Numbered from the stretch's first letter, positions 34,781 through 44,791 are shown. The stretch: DNA of 57,593 bases from Prevotella sp. MGM1 (GCF_002933775.1 NZ_BEWV01000180.1:1-57593), one strand, 5' to 3'. A program made the numbers and translations. The notes: a model not told the origin generated them from the letters alone.

Positions 34781-34837
34781 CAGCCGCTGTCACGAGATGG
34801 CAGCATAAATTCAAACCTAAAAAACAAATAATTTAAA

Positions 34838-35380
34838 ATGGCAACAAAAATCAGATTGCAGCGCGGCGGTCGTAAGGGATACGCTTTCTACCGTATCGTA
34901 ATCGCAGACGCAAGAGCACCACGTGATGGTAAATTTACTGAAAAGATTGGTTCTTACAACCCTAATACCAATCCTGCCACAGTAGATTTGAATTTCGAAC
35001 GTGCCCTGTATTGGGTGGAAGTAGGTGCGCAGCCCACAGACACAGTACGTAATATCCTCAGCAATGAGGGCGTGTACCTCATGAAGCATCTTCGTGGCGG
35101 TGTGAAGAAGGGCGCTTTTGACGAGGCAACGGCACAGAAGAAGTTTGACGCTTGGAAAGCCGATAAGACCAAGGGTGCAGACGCTGTTCGTGAGAGCGAG
35201 GAAAAAGCAAAGAAGGCTGCTTACGAGAAGGAGCTTGAGGCAGAGAAGAAAATCAACGAGGCGATAGCCAAAAAGGTATCTGAAAAGAAGGCTGCAAAGG
35301 CCGAAGAAGAAGCCGCAAAGGCTGCTGAAGCAGCTGCAGAGGCTGCCGCTCCTGCAGAGGAGGCACCTGCTGAGGCATAA
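34838..35380 (+). CDS. rpsP: 30S ribosomal protein bS16 with long C-terminal extension
   Basis: A 180-residue protein. Residues 1-80 are normal bS16 ([48 protein letters not shown]). Most bacterial bS16 end near 80-90; here about 95 more residues follow, rich in Lys, Glu and Ala and ending in a repetitive A/E/P tail. Bacteroidetes bS16 proteins commonly carry such tails. The gene has its own promoter and terminator and is not linked to rimM/trmD/rplS. Confidence 0.95.
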   Translation: MATKIRLQRGGRKGYAFYRIVIADARAPRDGKFTEKIGSYNPNTNPATVDLNFERALYWVEVGAQPTDTVRNILSNEGVYLMKHLRGGVKKGAFDEATAQKKFDAWKADKTKGADAVRESEEKAKKAAYEKELEAEKKINEAIAKKVSEKKAAKAEEEAAKAAEAAAEAAAPAEEAPAEA

Positions 35381-35404
35381 TCCGATTTTTCTTTTCGAGG
35401 AAAT

Positions 35405-35438
35405 AAAAAATGCCGGAACTAAATGTTCCGGCATTTTT
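35405..35438. terminator. Bidirectional terminator after rpsP
   Basis: AATGCCGGAAC/GTTCCGGCATT (35409-35419, 35425-35435) forms an 11-bp stem with A(6) on the left and T(5) on the right, so it can serve rpsP and also the convergent glycosyltransferase gene that ends at 35542. Confidence 0.9.
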
Positions 35439-35541
35439 GTTATATGTATATGTTACGGTTGTCTGTATTTGTTTGTCAGGATTTTGCGAATGCCTTCCCG
35501 GCATGTGTATGGCATTCATTGGTTGTATGTGTATATACCGG

Positions 35542-36720
35542 TCACCTTGTTGGCAAAACAGATAGTGCCAGCTTATAGTACTCTTCGTATTTGCGGGCCA
35601 CTTTCATGTATTCATGATGTCGTCTGACGTATTCCGTGCTCTGTCTTTTCAGGTCAGGTATGCGTTCCGGGTTGAGAACGAGTTTTTCCAACTCTTCATA
35701 TACGCTCTCGTATGTCGGCTCAACATTTATAATCGGCCGTAGTTCCTTTTCGTTTATAATCTCATAATTCTCCTTTTCACCGCCCCCGATGCATATAATG
35801 CCTTTCGACATGGCAAGCAATGGGTTCATGGACGGTGTGTAGCTGTATAGTTGGTCAAGTATGGCGTCGCTGTCGTCCATCATCTTTCCGTATTGAGCGA
35901 ATGGCACAGATTCCGCTAATGATAGTGTCACTTTGTCAGGATAACGGGCTGCAATGTCCCTGGCAGCTTTCAGCATGATGTCGGTTCCTTTGTATTCGCT
36001 GCGTGTCTTGTTTATTCCGATAAACAACCTGACAGGTCTGCGTGTCGCTGTTGAAGGATTGTTTTTTGCCTTTTTCACCGTATGTGGGTTTGTTTCTGCC
36101 ATATTTTGATTGTCTGTCGCTTGTATTTCATCTGATAATCGGATCGGGAAGGGCATGAAAACGGTTTTTTGTGGGAAAGCCATGTGGTAGCAAATCCAGT
36201 ATTCATATAGTCCTGTTATTATTCCGTCGCATGTTTCGGCTATGTATTTGTTCAGTCGTTCTTTCTCGGTTCCCAGCCAATCGGCTCTTTCTCTCAGTGC
36301 GTCGCTGTTTGTTCGCAGTTCGTTCCCGATGTTGAAGTCGCTGTATCTCAGCGGTTTTTCGGTGCAACAGGTATTCACCCAATACCAGTCCATGCCGAAA
36401 CCGCCAAGGAACACTTTGCCGTTGTGCTTTTTCAGGTAGTTGTAAATGCTGAATATCCGTTTGGCTTTAAGTTCTACAAACATCGGATTTATGAGCTGGA
36501 CGACATCATATCCGCGCAGTTTTGGCAGTATGGCATATATCTTTGCCAACAGCATGATACCTCCGAGTTTCCCGGGTCGGCGCACTATGGAAATATCACG
36601 GGGATAGTCTTTCCAGAAATCACCGTTTGAAACAACCGTAACTTTGTGTCCAAGATTTCTCAGACCGGCAGCCAGTGTAGCGTGCACATTACTGTATTCG
36701 CCTAACAAAAGTATTTTCAT
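35542..36720 (-). CDS. GT-B type glycosyltransferase
   Basis: A 392-residue glycosyltransferase with a Rossmann-type start (KILLLGEYSNVHATLAAGLRNLGHKVTVVSNGD) and a C-terminal half resembling family 4 (FIGINKTRSEYKGTDIMLKAARDI, MNPLLAMSKG, and E-N-Y-E in the donor loop). Cytoplasmic, probably membrane-associated, making surface polysaccharide. An ATG six codons upstream (36738) is possible. Same strand as the two family-2 enzymes that precede it. Confidence 0.8.
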   Translation of the reverse strand: MKILLLGEYSNVHATLAAGLRNLGHKVTVVSNGDFWKDYPRDISIVRRPGKLGGIMLLAKIYAILPKLRGYDVVQLINPMFVELKAKRIFSIYNYLKKHNGKVFLGGFGMDWYWVNTCCTEKPLRYSDFNIGNELRTNSDALRERADWLGTEKERLNKYIAETCDGIITGLYEYWICYHMAFPQKTVFMPFPIRLSDEIQATDNQNMAETNPHTVKKAKNNPSTATRRPVRLFIGINKTRSEYKGTDIMLKAARDIAARYPDKVTLSLAESVPFAQYGKMMDDSDAILDQLYSYTPSMNPLLAMSKGIICIGGGEKENYEIINEKELRPIINVEPTYESVYEELEKLVLNPERIPDLKRQSTEYVRRHHEYMKVARKYEEYYKLALSVLPTR

Positions 36721-36891
36721 TTTTATGGTTTTACTCATTTAAAGCAGTTTGTTTGCTTGTGGAAAGTACATATCATACTTGTCATTAACAGTATGTTTGT
36801 TGACTATAGGCTGTATGTCAGTCAGTTCGATTCTATGTCTGCCTATTGTAAGCGGTATGTTTATTCATTAAAATCAATGAGCCTGGCTTTT

Positions 36892-37926
36892 TTATCTCTC
36901 TCGTTTAAGCAATGGAAGAGTATGTATGAGGATATTCAATCCGATTTTGTTGGCAGTGATTTTGCGGAACCACCGGTACTTTTGTGTGTATTTGCGGTCT
37001 GGTAATGGGAAGAGTCCTTCGGAGCGTAATTGTTCAATGCGCTTATTGATTGCATCGCGTGGCATCCCGAGAATGATGATGTTGTATATGTAGTCCATGG
37101 TGAGTTGTGCCACGCGACGTTGCATTGCGAGTCTGTCCTTACTCGGCATGGTGTCAGCGAGATTGTTGAGATGCAGTATCACGGTGTGCATATCATTCAT
37201 CCTGCTTTCTTTCCAGTCACTGTTTTTCCCTGTCATGATAGATCCCTGCCGTTTGCGGTAGTAGTATGCTTTAAACGGTAGGCAGTATATACGTTCGCAC
37301 CTGATGATCAACTGTGGCGTGAACTCCTCGTCCTCATGGACAATTCCGGTGGCAAAGCGGAGGTTCATCAGTACGTTTTTACTGAAAACATATCCCCATG
37401 CCGTGGCCTTAATGTTGTTTTTCAGCATGAACTCTGTGCCTGTTACCGGACCGTCGGCAGACAAATGCAGGTTTTCTTCTTTCTTATTACATACATACTC
37501 CTCCTCACTGTGTGCGAAATCCTTTCGGTTGCGTGTAAATTCGAACATGACCATGTCTGGATTTTTACGCTTTACCGTTTCGATACATTGCCGGTAAGCG
37601 GACGGTATCAGACAGTCGTCCCCGTCGACAAACTGTATATATTCTCCGGCTGCCATGCGCAATCCCATGTTGCGTGCGTCGCTCAGTCCTCCGTTGGCTT
37701 TCCTGATGTATATAATGTCATTGCCGTAATCGCTTAATTCGTTCATGGCACAAACGTCGGAACCGTCGTCGACAACGATGATCTCACGTTCGTCACCGTC
37801 CAGCGGCAGGGCAATGACACTCTCGATACACTCTATGAGCATTTCCACCGGAAGGTTGTAGAACGGTATTATGAAACTGATTAGCGGAGTACGCCTGTCT
37901 TCTTCATGGCTTTGAATAGTCTGCAT
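36892..37926 (-). CDS. Glycosyltransferase family 2 protein
   Basis: A 344-residue GT-A enzyme: SFIIPFYNLPVEML at about 16, EIIVVDDGSD, KANGGLSDARNMGL, and QFVDGDDCL with the DxD motif. About 230-344 is a helical, basic C-terminal region ending KIGLNILIHTLPLLKRER, likely membrane-bound. Its start overlaps the end of the neighbouring GT2 gene by 46 bp, so the two are translationally linked. Confidence 0.88.
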   Translation of the reverse strand: MQTIQSHEEDRRTPLISFIIPFYNLPVEMLIECIESVIALPLDGDEREIIVVDDGSDVCAMNELSDYGNDIIYIRKANGGLSDARNMGLRMAAGEYIQFVDGDDCLIPSAYRQCIETVKRKNPDMVMFEFTRNRKDFAHSEEEYVCNKKEENLHLSADGPVTGTEFMLKNNIKATAWGYVFSKNVLMNLRFATGIVHEDEEFTPQLIIRCERIYCLPFKAYYYRKRQGSIMTGKNSDWKESRMNDMHTVILHLNNLADTMPSKDRLAMQRRVAQLTMDYIYNIIILGMPRDAINKRIEQLRSEGLFPLPDRKYTQKYRWFRKITANKIGLNILIHTLPLLKRER

Positions 37927-38807
37927 AGTGTCTTTATTCCTAATATGTTGATTGCAGCCGCCTTTACCCTCGTATTTGCAGGCATGCCTTTGAAACTTTT
38001 TATCCTAATCCGTTTGAGCGCAGGCTCGCATCCGGTGATTTCGCACAGGCTCAGTTGTATGTTCACAACATGCATGTAGTATTTGTCGAAATGAGGCTTG
38101 CCGACAAACCTGTCGATGACGTTCATGTGTGCTTCGAGCAACATTTGCAGCTCTTTTCCACCGGCTTTATTTGTTATTCCGTTCTGGTTGTGGCAGTAGA
38201 AATACATTCCGCATTCTACCGTTACGGCCACATTCACGTTCTGTAATATTTCCGGCAGGGTGTAAACATCCTCGAACACCTTTCCTTTGGGAAATCTTAC
38301 GCCGTTGAATACAGTGCGCCGGTAAATCTTGTTCCATGCGTATGAATGTGAGTACGCTTCTCCGTAAAGCCAGTATTCGTCCGTGCTATGGTACGTTCTG
38401 CGTTCCGGCATGAATATACTTTGTCTTGGGGAGCCGTAAAACCTGTATACAGGATATTCGAGCAGGTCCGTTTCCGGACATGACTCCATTGTTCTCATCA
38501 GTATGGACAGCGTTCCCTCGTCCAGATAGTCGTCTGAATCCACAAATGTGATATATTCTCCCTGTGCGTTGTCGATGCCCGCATTGCGTGCGTCGCTCAG
38601 TCCTCCGTTGGATTTATGGATTACCTTTATGCGGCTGTCGACTGCCGCCCACTTGTCGCATATCCGCGGGCACTCATCAGGTGAGCCGTCGTCCACGAGT
38701 ATCACCTCCATCGGTGTGAAGTCTTGCTTCATTATGCTGTCCACACATCTGTCGAGAGTGTCTTTGACTTTGTATACCGGTATTATGATACTGAGCTTTG
38801 CATCCAT
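37881..38807 (-). CDS. Glycosyltransferase family 2 protein
   Basis: A 308-residue GT-A enzyme starting MDAKLSIIIPVYKVKDTLDRCV, with VILVDDGSPDECP, KSNGGLSDARNAGI and TFVDSDDYL (DxD). The frame opens 16 codons upstream, but this methionine is the family start. First of the minus-strand trio (GT2, GT2, GT-B). The NGGLSDARN block shared with the downstream gene suggests duplication and divergence. Confidence 0.88.
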   Translation of the reverse strand: MDAKLSIIIPVYKVKDTLDRCVDSIMKQDFTPMEVILVDDGSPDECPRICDKWAAVDSRIKVIHKSNGGLSDARNAGIDNAQGEYITFVDSDDYLDEGTLSILMRTMESCPETDLLEYPVYRFYGSPRQSIFMPERRTYHSTDEYWLYGEAYSHSYAWNKIYRRTVFNGVRFPKGKVFEDVYTLPEILQNVNVAVTVECGMYFYCHNQNGITNKAGGKELQMLLEAHMNVIDRFVGKPHFDKYYMHVVNIQLSLCEITGCEPALKRIRIKSFKGMPANTRVKAAAINILGIKTLCRLFKAMKKTGVLR

Positions 38808-38922
38808 ATCCAATATGCAAAAGTACAATATTAATTTAAATATATCGGGTGGCAAATGGCTTTTTTTATAATGTCTTTATGAATAATGTAATAAAACAGG
38901 CAAATGGCCGTTAATTAATTTG

Positions 38923-40407
38923 ATGAACGACACAGAATCAAAAGACAGCTATGGTCATGTGTTGAAATATACCGGAATATTCGGTGGAGTGCAGGGACTG
39001 AATATTCTGATGGGGCTTGTCCGTAACAAGCTCGTGGCCGTTATGCTCGGCCCTTCGGGTATGGGGCTTATGGCGTTGTTCAATTCCACGATAACTTTCA
39101 TATCCCAAGCGACCAATCTCGGCATATCGTTCAGTGCGGTGAAACACCTTTCCGAAGAGTTCGACAGCGGCAATGCCGAGCGCATGGAGCATTTCATACG
39201 TGTCATCAGGGCATGGTCTTTGCTCACCGCTCTGTTCGGAATGCTCGTATGCATGGCTGTGGGGCCGCTGCTTAGCGATTACACTTTCTCATGGGGCGAC
39301 CATACTCTGCACTTCATTCTCCTTGCTCCTGCGGTGGGACTGCTTGCCGTCACCGGTGGAGAGACAGCCATACTGAAGGCCGCCCGACGCCTGCGTCCGC
39401 TCGCGATGATACAGATTTGCTCCGTTTTTGCGTCCCTTGTCGTTTCCGTTCCCATATTCCTTTTTTTCGGGCAGGCCGGTATCGTGCCTGTGATTGTGCT
39501 CATGGCTTTCATGAACATGCTTTTCACCGTGGCTTATTCATACCGTTTCTATCCGTTGCGTTTGTGCGGTTCGCGTGGCATTTTGGGCGAAGGCATGCAG
39601 ATGGTGCGTCTCGGTGTGGCTTTTGTACTGGCCGGGATATTAGGCAGCGGGTCGGAGATAGTCATCCGGTCGTATTTGAATGTATGCGGCGATCTTGATG
39701 TCGTCGGCTTGTATAATGCCGGTTTCATGCTCACGATTACATACGCAGGTATGGTGTTTTCTGCGATGGAGACCGACTATTTCCCTCGTCTGTCGGCCTT
39801 AAATCACGATGTGGAAGCCGTAAACATTACCGTCAACAGGCAGATTGAAGTGTCGGTGCTTCTGCTGTCGCCAATGCTTGCCATGTTCATAATATCCTTG
39901 CCGATGCTTCTGCCGCTTCTTTACAGCGGGCGGTTTATTCCCGTGGTGGCAATGGCGCAGGTTGCGGTGTTCTCGATGTATATTAAGTCTGTGTCTCTTC
40001 CGGTGGCATATATCACGCTTGCCAAAGGTGACTCGGTGGCATATCTCATTCTTGAAGGCGTGTTTGACGTGGCATTGGTACTTCTGATAATGTTGGGCTA
40101 TGAGCATTGGGGGCTTACCGGCACGGGCATAGCCCTGTCGGTGGCCTATCTGCTCGACCTTGTCATGATCATTGTATATGCCCGTGTTCGCTATCAATAT
40201 GTAATATCGTCACGTGTGTGCCTCTATGTCCTTTTGCAGTTGTTACTCGGCATGGCGGCCTATGCTGTCACTTTTGTCCAGGATGCGTGGCTTTATTGGT
40301 CTCTCGGTATTTTTGTCTTCATGGTCAGTGCCGCCGTGTCGCTGTATATCCTTTACAAGAAGACCTCCCTGTGGAACAAACTCAAACAAAAATACTTGCG
40401 TAAATGA
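38923..40407 (+). CDS. Wzx-type O-antigen / polysaccharide flippase
   Basis: A 494-residue polytopic protein of the MATE/polysaccharide-transport superfamily, with about 12-14 hydrophobic helices. The N-terminus GHVLKYTGIFGGVQGLNILMGLVRNKLVAVMLGPSGMG is typical of the Bacteroidetes flippases (helix 1 plus LGPxGxG loop). It moves lipid-linked oligosaccharide units across the inner membrane. A TTG one codon upstream is an alternative start. It overlaps the following glycosyltransferase by 4 bp (ATGA) and starts the plus-strand half of the polysaccharide patch. Confidence 0.88.
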   Translation: MNDTESKDSYGHVLKYTGIFGGVQGLNILMGLVRNKLVAVMLGPSGMGLMALFNSTITFISQATNLGISFSAVKHLSEEFDSGNAERMEHFIRVIRAWSLLTALFGMLVCMAVGPLLSDYTFSWGDHTLHFILLAPAVGLLAVTGGETAILKAARRLRPLAMIQICSVFASLVVSVPIFLFFGQAGIVPVIVLMAFMNMLFTVAYSYRFYPLRLCGSRGILGEGMQMVRLGVAFVLAGILGSGSEIVIRSYLNVCGDLDVVGLYNAGFMLTITYAGMVFSAMETDYFPRLSALNHDVEAVNITVNRQIEVSVLLLSPMLAMFIISLPMLLPLLYSGRFIPVVAMAQVAVFSMYIKSVSLPVAYITLAKGDSVAYLILEGVFDVALVLLIMLGYEHWGLTGTGIALSVAYLLDLVMIIVYARVRYQYVISSRVCLYVLLQLLLGMAAYAVTFVQDAWLYWSLGIFVFMVSAAVSLYILYKKTSLWNKLKQKYLRK

Positions 40408-41384
40408 GCCGTGTGTCAGTCCTTGTGGCCGTATATAACGCCGCCTGTTATCTTCCTGAATGCCTTGACTCGCTTACGGGACAGACTCTACGGGATATAG
40501 AGATAATATGCGTTGACGATTGTTCGACGGATAATTCACTTGACATACTGAACGGATATGCCTCCCGTGACAATAGGATAAGGGTGATACGGCTTGCTGA
40601 AAACGGCGGTCAGGCGCATGCCCGTAATGTGGGGCTGGGCTTTGCGTCGGGCGATTTTGTGTGCATGCTCGATGCGGACGATCACTTTTCAAGCGATGCG
40701 CTGGAATGTGCAGTGAATGTGTTCGACCGTCATCCGTCGACCGGTTGCGTGCTGTTTGACGTGGTGATGGAATATGCGGACAGAGCCGAGAGATACCAGA
40801 TGCCCGATTTCGAGGTGTTGACCGGCGGCGAGGCTTTGCGGCTTAGCCTCACGTGGCGTATACACGGTCTTTACATGGTGCGTGCCGATATCCACAGGAG
40901 TCATCCGTATGACGAGACGTGCCGGCTTTACAGCGACGACAATACAACCCGGATACATTATATAGCGTCTGGCTCCGTTCGACGTTGCGATGGTATATAC
41001 TATTACAGACAGCACGAGATGTCGGCCACTCATTCCGTGAGCGTCCGTCGGTTCGACTATCTGCGGGCCAATGAGAGCATGCTCAGGCAAATGAAAGATA
41101 TGGATGTGGCACAGGACGCTGTGGCTGAATACAATGATCACCGTTGGCTGAATATGATAGACACATATATGTTTTATCACTGCCATGGAGCAGGACTTAC
41201 GGTTGAGGAAAGGCAATATGGGCTTGAAGAGTTGCATAGGGTGTGGCAGACGATGGCCGATATGATGAGAGGCAGGAGTGTGGCTTTTAAGTTCGGGTAT
41301 CGCCCGATGCCGTCGTGGCCAATGTTTCGTGTCCAGGAATGGTTGTATTTCTCGTTGCGCGGTTTGCTTGGCAGAAATAAATAA
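40404..41384 (+). CDS. Glycosyltransferase family 2 protein
   Basis: A 326-residue GT-A enzyme: SVLVAVYNAACYLPECLDSL, IICVDDCSTDNSLDIL, ENGGQAHARNVGL and CMLDADDHF (DxD). The C-terminal part is longer and aromatic. Translationally coupled to the flippase, so it likely works on the same oligosaccharide unit. Sugar specificity cannot be read. Confidence 0.88.
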   Translation: MSRVSVLVAVYNAACYLPECLDSLTGQTLRDIEIICVDDCSTDNSLDILNGYASRDNRIRVIRLAENGGQAHARNVGLGFASGDFVCMLDADDHFSSDALECAVNVFDRHPSTGCVLFDVVMEYADRAERYQMPDFEVLTGGEALRLSLTWRIHGLYMVRADIHRSHPYDETCRLYSDDNTTRIHYIASGSVRRCDGIYYYRQHEMSATHSVSVRRFDYLRANESMLRQMKDMDVAQDAVAEYNDHRWLNMIDTYMFYHCHGAGLTVEERQYGLEELHRVWQTMADMMRGRSVAFKFGYRPMPSWPMFRVQEWLYFSLRGLLGRNK

Positions 41385-41922
41385 TCGCATTGTGTTTTTC
41401 CGCCATGGGTTAACGTAAGGCGGACTTGCCATAATCTCATTGCGGTATGTAATAAAAATATCACGAATTTAACACTTGATTTTCTCACGAAACAGGAAGA
41501 TAAGTACGATAGCAATCTATATACGCAATGCGATAGACTGTTTGCCTGAACATGAAAAACTCTCCGATTTTTTGCAACGGGATACTCGTTGGGCTGAGAA
41601 TAGCGGCTGATTGCGTCCCGTTTAGACTCCCGTTACAACGCAACGGGTGTCTAAATGCAGACCAAGTAGTATACCGAATGCGTCCACGCACAGTTTTGAT
41701 AGGGAGATGCCGATGCCTGAATAAAATATGAAGTTTATATCTGTCTGATATATAGGTAATTGAAAAAAACGCTCAAAACCCGCTTATTTCCGCCTGATGG
41801 CTTTTTATTTTGAAACGAGCGAGTTTTGAACGGTCTTTTGTACGGAATTTTGATAAGAAGCCAATGTCATTTTGAATATATGCTGCGACACGGTGGCGTT
41901 GTTTATGAAATGCTGCCGTATG
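41385..41922. other. 538-bp gene-free stretch with inverted repeats
   Basis: No credible gene. It contains an inverted repeat (TTTAGACTCCCGTT, 41621-41634, with AACGGGTGTCTAAA, 41642-41655, one mismatch) and the 15-mer GTCTAAATGCAGACC (41649-41663) shared with 11964-11978. A weaker pair around 41771-41835 (GCTCAAAAC with GTTTTGAAC) lies before the porin stop. Confidence 0.7.
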
Positions 41923-43053
41923 TCAGAATTTCACGCATAACTCTATGTCTGCGATGTCGTAGTTATGCCTGTCAAGGCTCCGGTCGTTTATAAAGGCATA
42001 TTCGGCCTGTATCTCGATGTTCTTGTTTACAAGGAAGTTCAATCCTGCCTCATATTGTGTCCGACTGTCTGTCCAAGAGCCCGAGCGGCGGTAAAGATCA
42101 TAGCGAGCCTTGACTTTGAGTTTTCCTTTTATTACAGGAGCGATGCAGAGAGCGTAGAAGCCGTCTGCCTTGTTGCCTTGGGCATAGTTTACTGTGGCGT
42201 CGTTTTTGTCTTCGTCATTCTGATATGCCGTCTTGAACCCATAGCCGGTGCTGTGTATATATTCCGAGCGTATCTGCCAGTCGGCTTGCCTGTATTCGGC
42301 ACTGAGCGCATAGCGGTATTGGCTCAGGCTGACCGTTCCGTGACGCTCAATGGTGTTTCCGTCTTCTGTTTCGAGCCATGTGCCCTTGCGTGCGTGTGAG
42401 CCGGCCCATCCGAAGACACCTACGCGCATTCCGGCGATCGGCATCACCCATGCCCCTACGATGAGATCTTTTCGGTTATCAGCGTCTTTCGTATTTATTC
42501 CCTGTCCGTTGAACACACCTGCCTGATAGTGTAACAGGCAGCGGCCGGAAGCGTCGGGCAGTAGGTCGCCTTGTATTTGTATGCCTATGTCGCGGCCGTT
42601 GCTCGCATGCTCGCCTGTGCGATCGTTTGAGCCGGAAAGCTTGCTTACGGCCTGTGCGTTACCCATGAATCCCTGGTCTATCGGATTCATGGGATTCTCG
42701 AATGTAAACGGGCGCTTGAACTGGCCTGCCTTGACTTTGAAAAATCCGTATTTCTGCCATTCTGCAAAGGCGTCTATCAGCCGAGGACTGCTGCCGAGTG
42801 TCTCGGTATTACCGTTTACCTGTCCTTGCACCCGGTATTCGAAATCTCCGAATATGTGTCCCGATAAAGACAGGCGCGCCATCCGTATTTCGAAAGAGTT
42901 GCTATTGTCCCCGTCTTTCAGGGAGGCCTGATAACGGCCGATCACATATCCGCTTAACTCAGGGCTGGATATGGTGGCGCCATTCCCGTCCTGTGCCGGT
43001 GAGGCTGTGGATGCAAAAAGGAGTATGGCCGACAATATGTTGTTTGCTCTCAT
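41923..43053 (-). CDS. Outer membrane porin, OprO/OprP (phosphate-selective) type
   Basis: A 376-residue outer membrane protein. The signal peptide covers about 1-20 (NNILSAILLFASTASPAQ). Then comes a 16-strand-type porin sequence: LSGYVIGRYQASLKDGD, FEIRMARLSLSGHIFGDFEYRVQGQ, and KAGQFKRPFTFENPMNP, typical of the family. The last residue is Phe (ELCVKF), as required for barrel insertion. Phosphate selectivity is not provable. Its ATG overlaps the rlmD stop by one base, so it is translated from the rlmD transcript, an odd pairing of an rRNA methylase and a porin. Confidence 0.85.
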   Translation of the reverse strand: MRANNILSAILLFASTASPAQDGNGATISSPELSGYVIGRYQASLKDGDNSNSFEIRMARLSLSGHIFGDFEYRVQGQVNGNTETLGSSPRLIDAFAEWQKYGFFKVKAGQFKRPFTFENPMNPIDQGFMGNAQAVSKLSGSNDRTGEHASNGRDIGIQIQGDLLPDASGRCLLHYQAGVFNGQGINTKDADNRKDLIVGAWVMPIAGMRVGVFGWAGSHARKGTWLETEDGNTIERHGTVSLSQYRYALSAEYRQADWQIRSEYIHSTGYGFKTAYQNDEDKNDATVNYAQGNKADGFYALCIAPVIKGKLKVKARYDLYRRSGSWTDSRTQYEAGLNFLVNKNIEIQAEYAFINDRSLDRHNYDIADIELCVKF

Positions 43054-44648
43054 TATTGTATGCTGTTGTCTTTTCTTTCGAGCAGCACCACGTTTTCCAC
43101 ATGCGGTGTATGCGGGAACATGTCTACCGGTTGCACTGCGGTCACCTTGTAGTCCGTGTCGAGGTCTGAGATGTCGCGTGCTTGTGTGGCAGGGTTGCAG
43201 CTGACGTATACGATGCGTTTGGGCGCGGCGCGGAGGATGGTTTTCACGACATCGGCATGCATTCCCGCACGTGGCGGGTCGGTTATTATTACATCCGGAC
43301 GTCCGTGTGCGGCGATGAACTCATCGTTGAGGATGTCTTTCATGTCGCCTGCGTAGAAAAGCGTATTGCCGATACCGTTGATTTCAGAGTTCACTTTGGC
43401 GTCCTCGATGGCCTCCGGAACATACTCTATGCCAATGACCTTTCGCGCTTTGCCGGCCACAAAGTTGGCGATCGTGCCTGTGCCGGTGTACAGGTCGTAT
43501 ACGAGTTCGTCTCCGGTAAGGCCGGCAAATTCTCTTGCCACGGAGTAGAGATGGTATGCCTGTTCGGTATTTGTCTGATAGAAACTCTTGGGGCCGACCT
43601 TGAATTTAAGGTCTTCCATCGTCTCGTATATATAGTCTTTGCCTTTGAACGTGACAACATCCTGATCTCCGATGGTGTCATTGCATTTCTGGTTGTTAAC
43701 ATACATCAGCGAGGTGATTTGCGGAAACTTTGCCGCCAGGTGCCCGAGTAGGGCTTCCGCACGCTGCTCATCGCCCTCTTCGTCGTAATGGAACTGTACG
43801 ATCACCATCCATTCTCCTGTGTTTGAGTTGCGTATGATTATGTCTCTGAGAAGTCCGTGCTGTTCTCTGAGGTCGAAGAATGTAAGTCCATTGGCAAGCG
43901 CGTAGTCGCGTATCTCGTTTCTTATATTATTATGCAGATCGTCCATCAGCATACATTTCTCTATCGGCAGTATCTTGTCGAACGCACCGGTTATGTGAAA
44001 TCCGATGGCGTTTCGCTGGGAGATGGGTTTTCTTGTGGCGGTAGGAACGTTCTCCGATGACGGTGTCATGTTCTCCGGGGATTGTTGGTTTGGGATTGTT
44101 GATAGGGATGCGGCGTGAGTGTCGTTTTCGTTTATGCCGCATTTATCGTTTTTCATCATTTGTCCTCCGCCCGACGGAAAGTAGCCGTCACTCCCTGAAT
44201 TGATTTCCTCTTTCGTCAGCCAACGTTTGTTTGAGCATCCGAATTCGAGCTTGTTGCGATACTCTTTTATCTTCACCGACCCGAGGATGGGCCGCATTTC
44301 CGGCAGTTCCACTTTGCCGATGCGCGTGAGCTGATTGTATACTTGTTTCTGTTTTGCTTTCAACTGCTCCTCGTATGGAAGGTTCTGCCATTTGCATCCG
44401 CCGCAGATGCCGAAATGCTCGCACATGGGCACTTCACGTACTTTACTGTACTCTATGAAGCGAATGACCTCGGCTTCGCAATAACTGTGTTTCTTTTTCC
44501 TTACTTGAAGGTCTACTATATCTCCCGGAACGGCGAACGGCACGAAGACGACCATGTCGTTCACACGGGCGATGGATTTGCCCTCGGCTGCCACGTCCGT
44601 GATGGTGACGTTCTCCAATATGGGTAACGGCTTTTTCTTTCTACTCAT
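43053..44648 (-). CDS. rlmD: 23S rRNA (uracil-1939-C5)-methyltransferase RlmD, with an internal insert
   Basis: A 531-residue RumA-type enzyme. The TRAM domain covers about 10-65. The 4Fe-4S cysteines are C76, C82, C85 and probably C232 (IEKCMLM). The SAM domain has the DPPRAGMH motif and the catalytic Cys in VYVSCNPATQARD near the C-terminus. The frame opens eight codons upstream, but MSRKKKPLPILENVTI fits. About 60 residues at 151-211 (Gly/Ser/Asn/Pro-rich) form an insert that I do not expect in the family, lying between NKRWLTKEEI and the conserved AIGFHITGAFDKIL. RlmC or other RumA paralogues are possible, but RlmD is the best fit. Confidence 0.88.
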   Translation of the reverse strand: MSRKKKPLPILENVTITDVAAEGKSIARVNDMVVFVPFAVPGDIVDLQVRKKKHSYCEAEVIRFIEYSKVREVPMCEHFGICGGCKWQNLPYEEQLKAKQKQVYNQLTRIGKVELPEMRPILGSVKIKEYRNKLEFGCSNKRWLTKEEINSGSDGYFPSGGGQMMKNDKCGINENDTHAASLSTIPNQQSPENMTPSSENVPTATRKPISQRNAIGFHITGAFDKILPIEKCMLMDDLHNNIRNEIRDYALANGLTFFDLREQHGLLRDIIIRNSNTGEWMVIVQFHYDEEGDEQRAEALLGHLAAKFPQITSLMYVNNQKCNDTIGDQDVVTFKGKDYIYETMEDLKFKVGPKSFYQTNTEQAYHLYSVAREFAGLTGDELVYDLYTGTGTIANFVAGKARKVIGIEYVPEAIEDAKVNSEINGIGNTLFYAGDMKDILNDEFIAAHGRPDVIITDPPRAGMHADVVKTILRAAPKRIVYVSCNPATQARDISDLDTDYKVTAVQPVDMFPHTPHVENVVLLERKDNSIQ

Positions 44649-44669
44649 AAATATCAAATAATTTGACTG

Positions 44670-44677
44670 CAAAATTA
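44670..44677 (-). promoter_or_regulatory. -7 element of rlmD
   Basis: TAATTTTG on the minus strand, 21 bp before the chosen ATG; about 20 bp further upstream the sequence is TTCCG rather than TTTG. Confidence 0.5.
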
Positions 44678-44791
44678 ATAATTTAACCGCACATACGGAA
44701 TTAATTGCATGGTTAATGACTAAGGGGCGGATGTAAAAAGCGATTAAAACGGAAAATGTAATATAGGGTTTGCAGTTTTTTTGCGTTTTTC

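Noticed and set aside
28660..35380. rpsP and trmD as one classical operon
   Set aside because: They are on opposite strands, 5.5 kb apart, with separate promoters and terminators.
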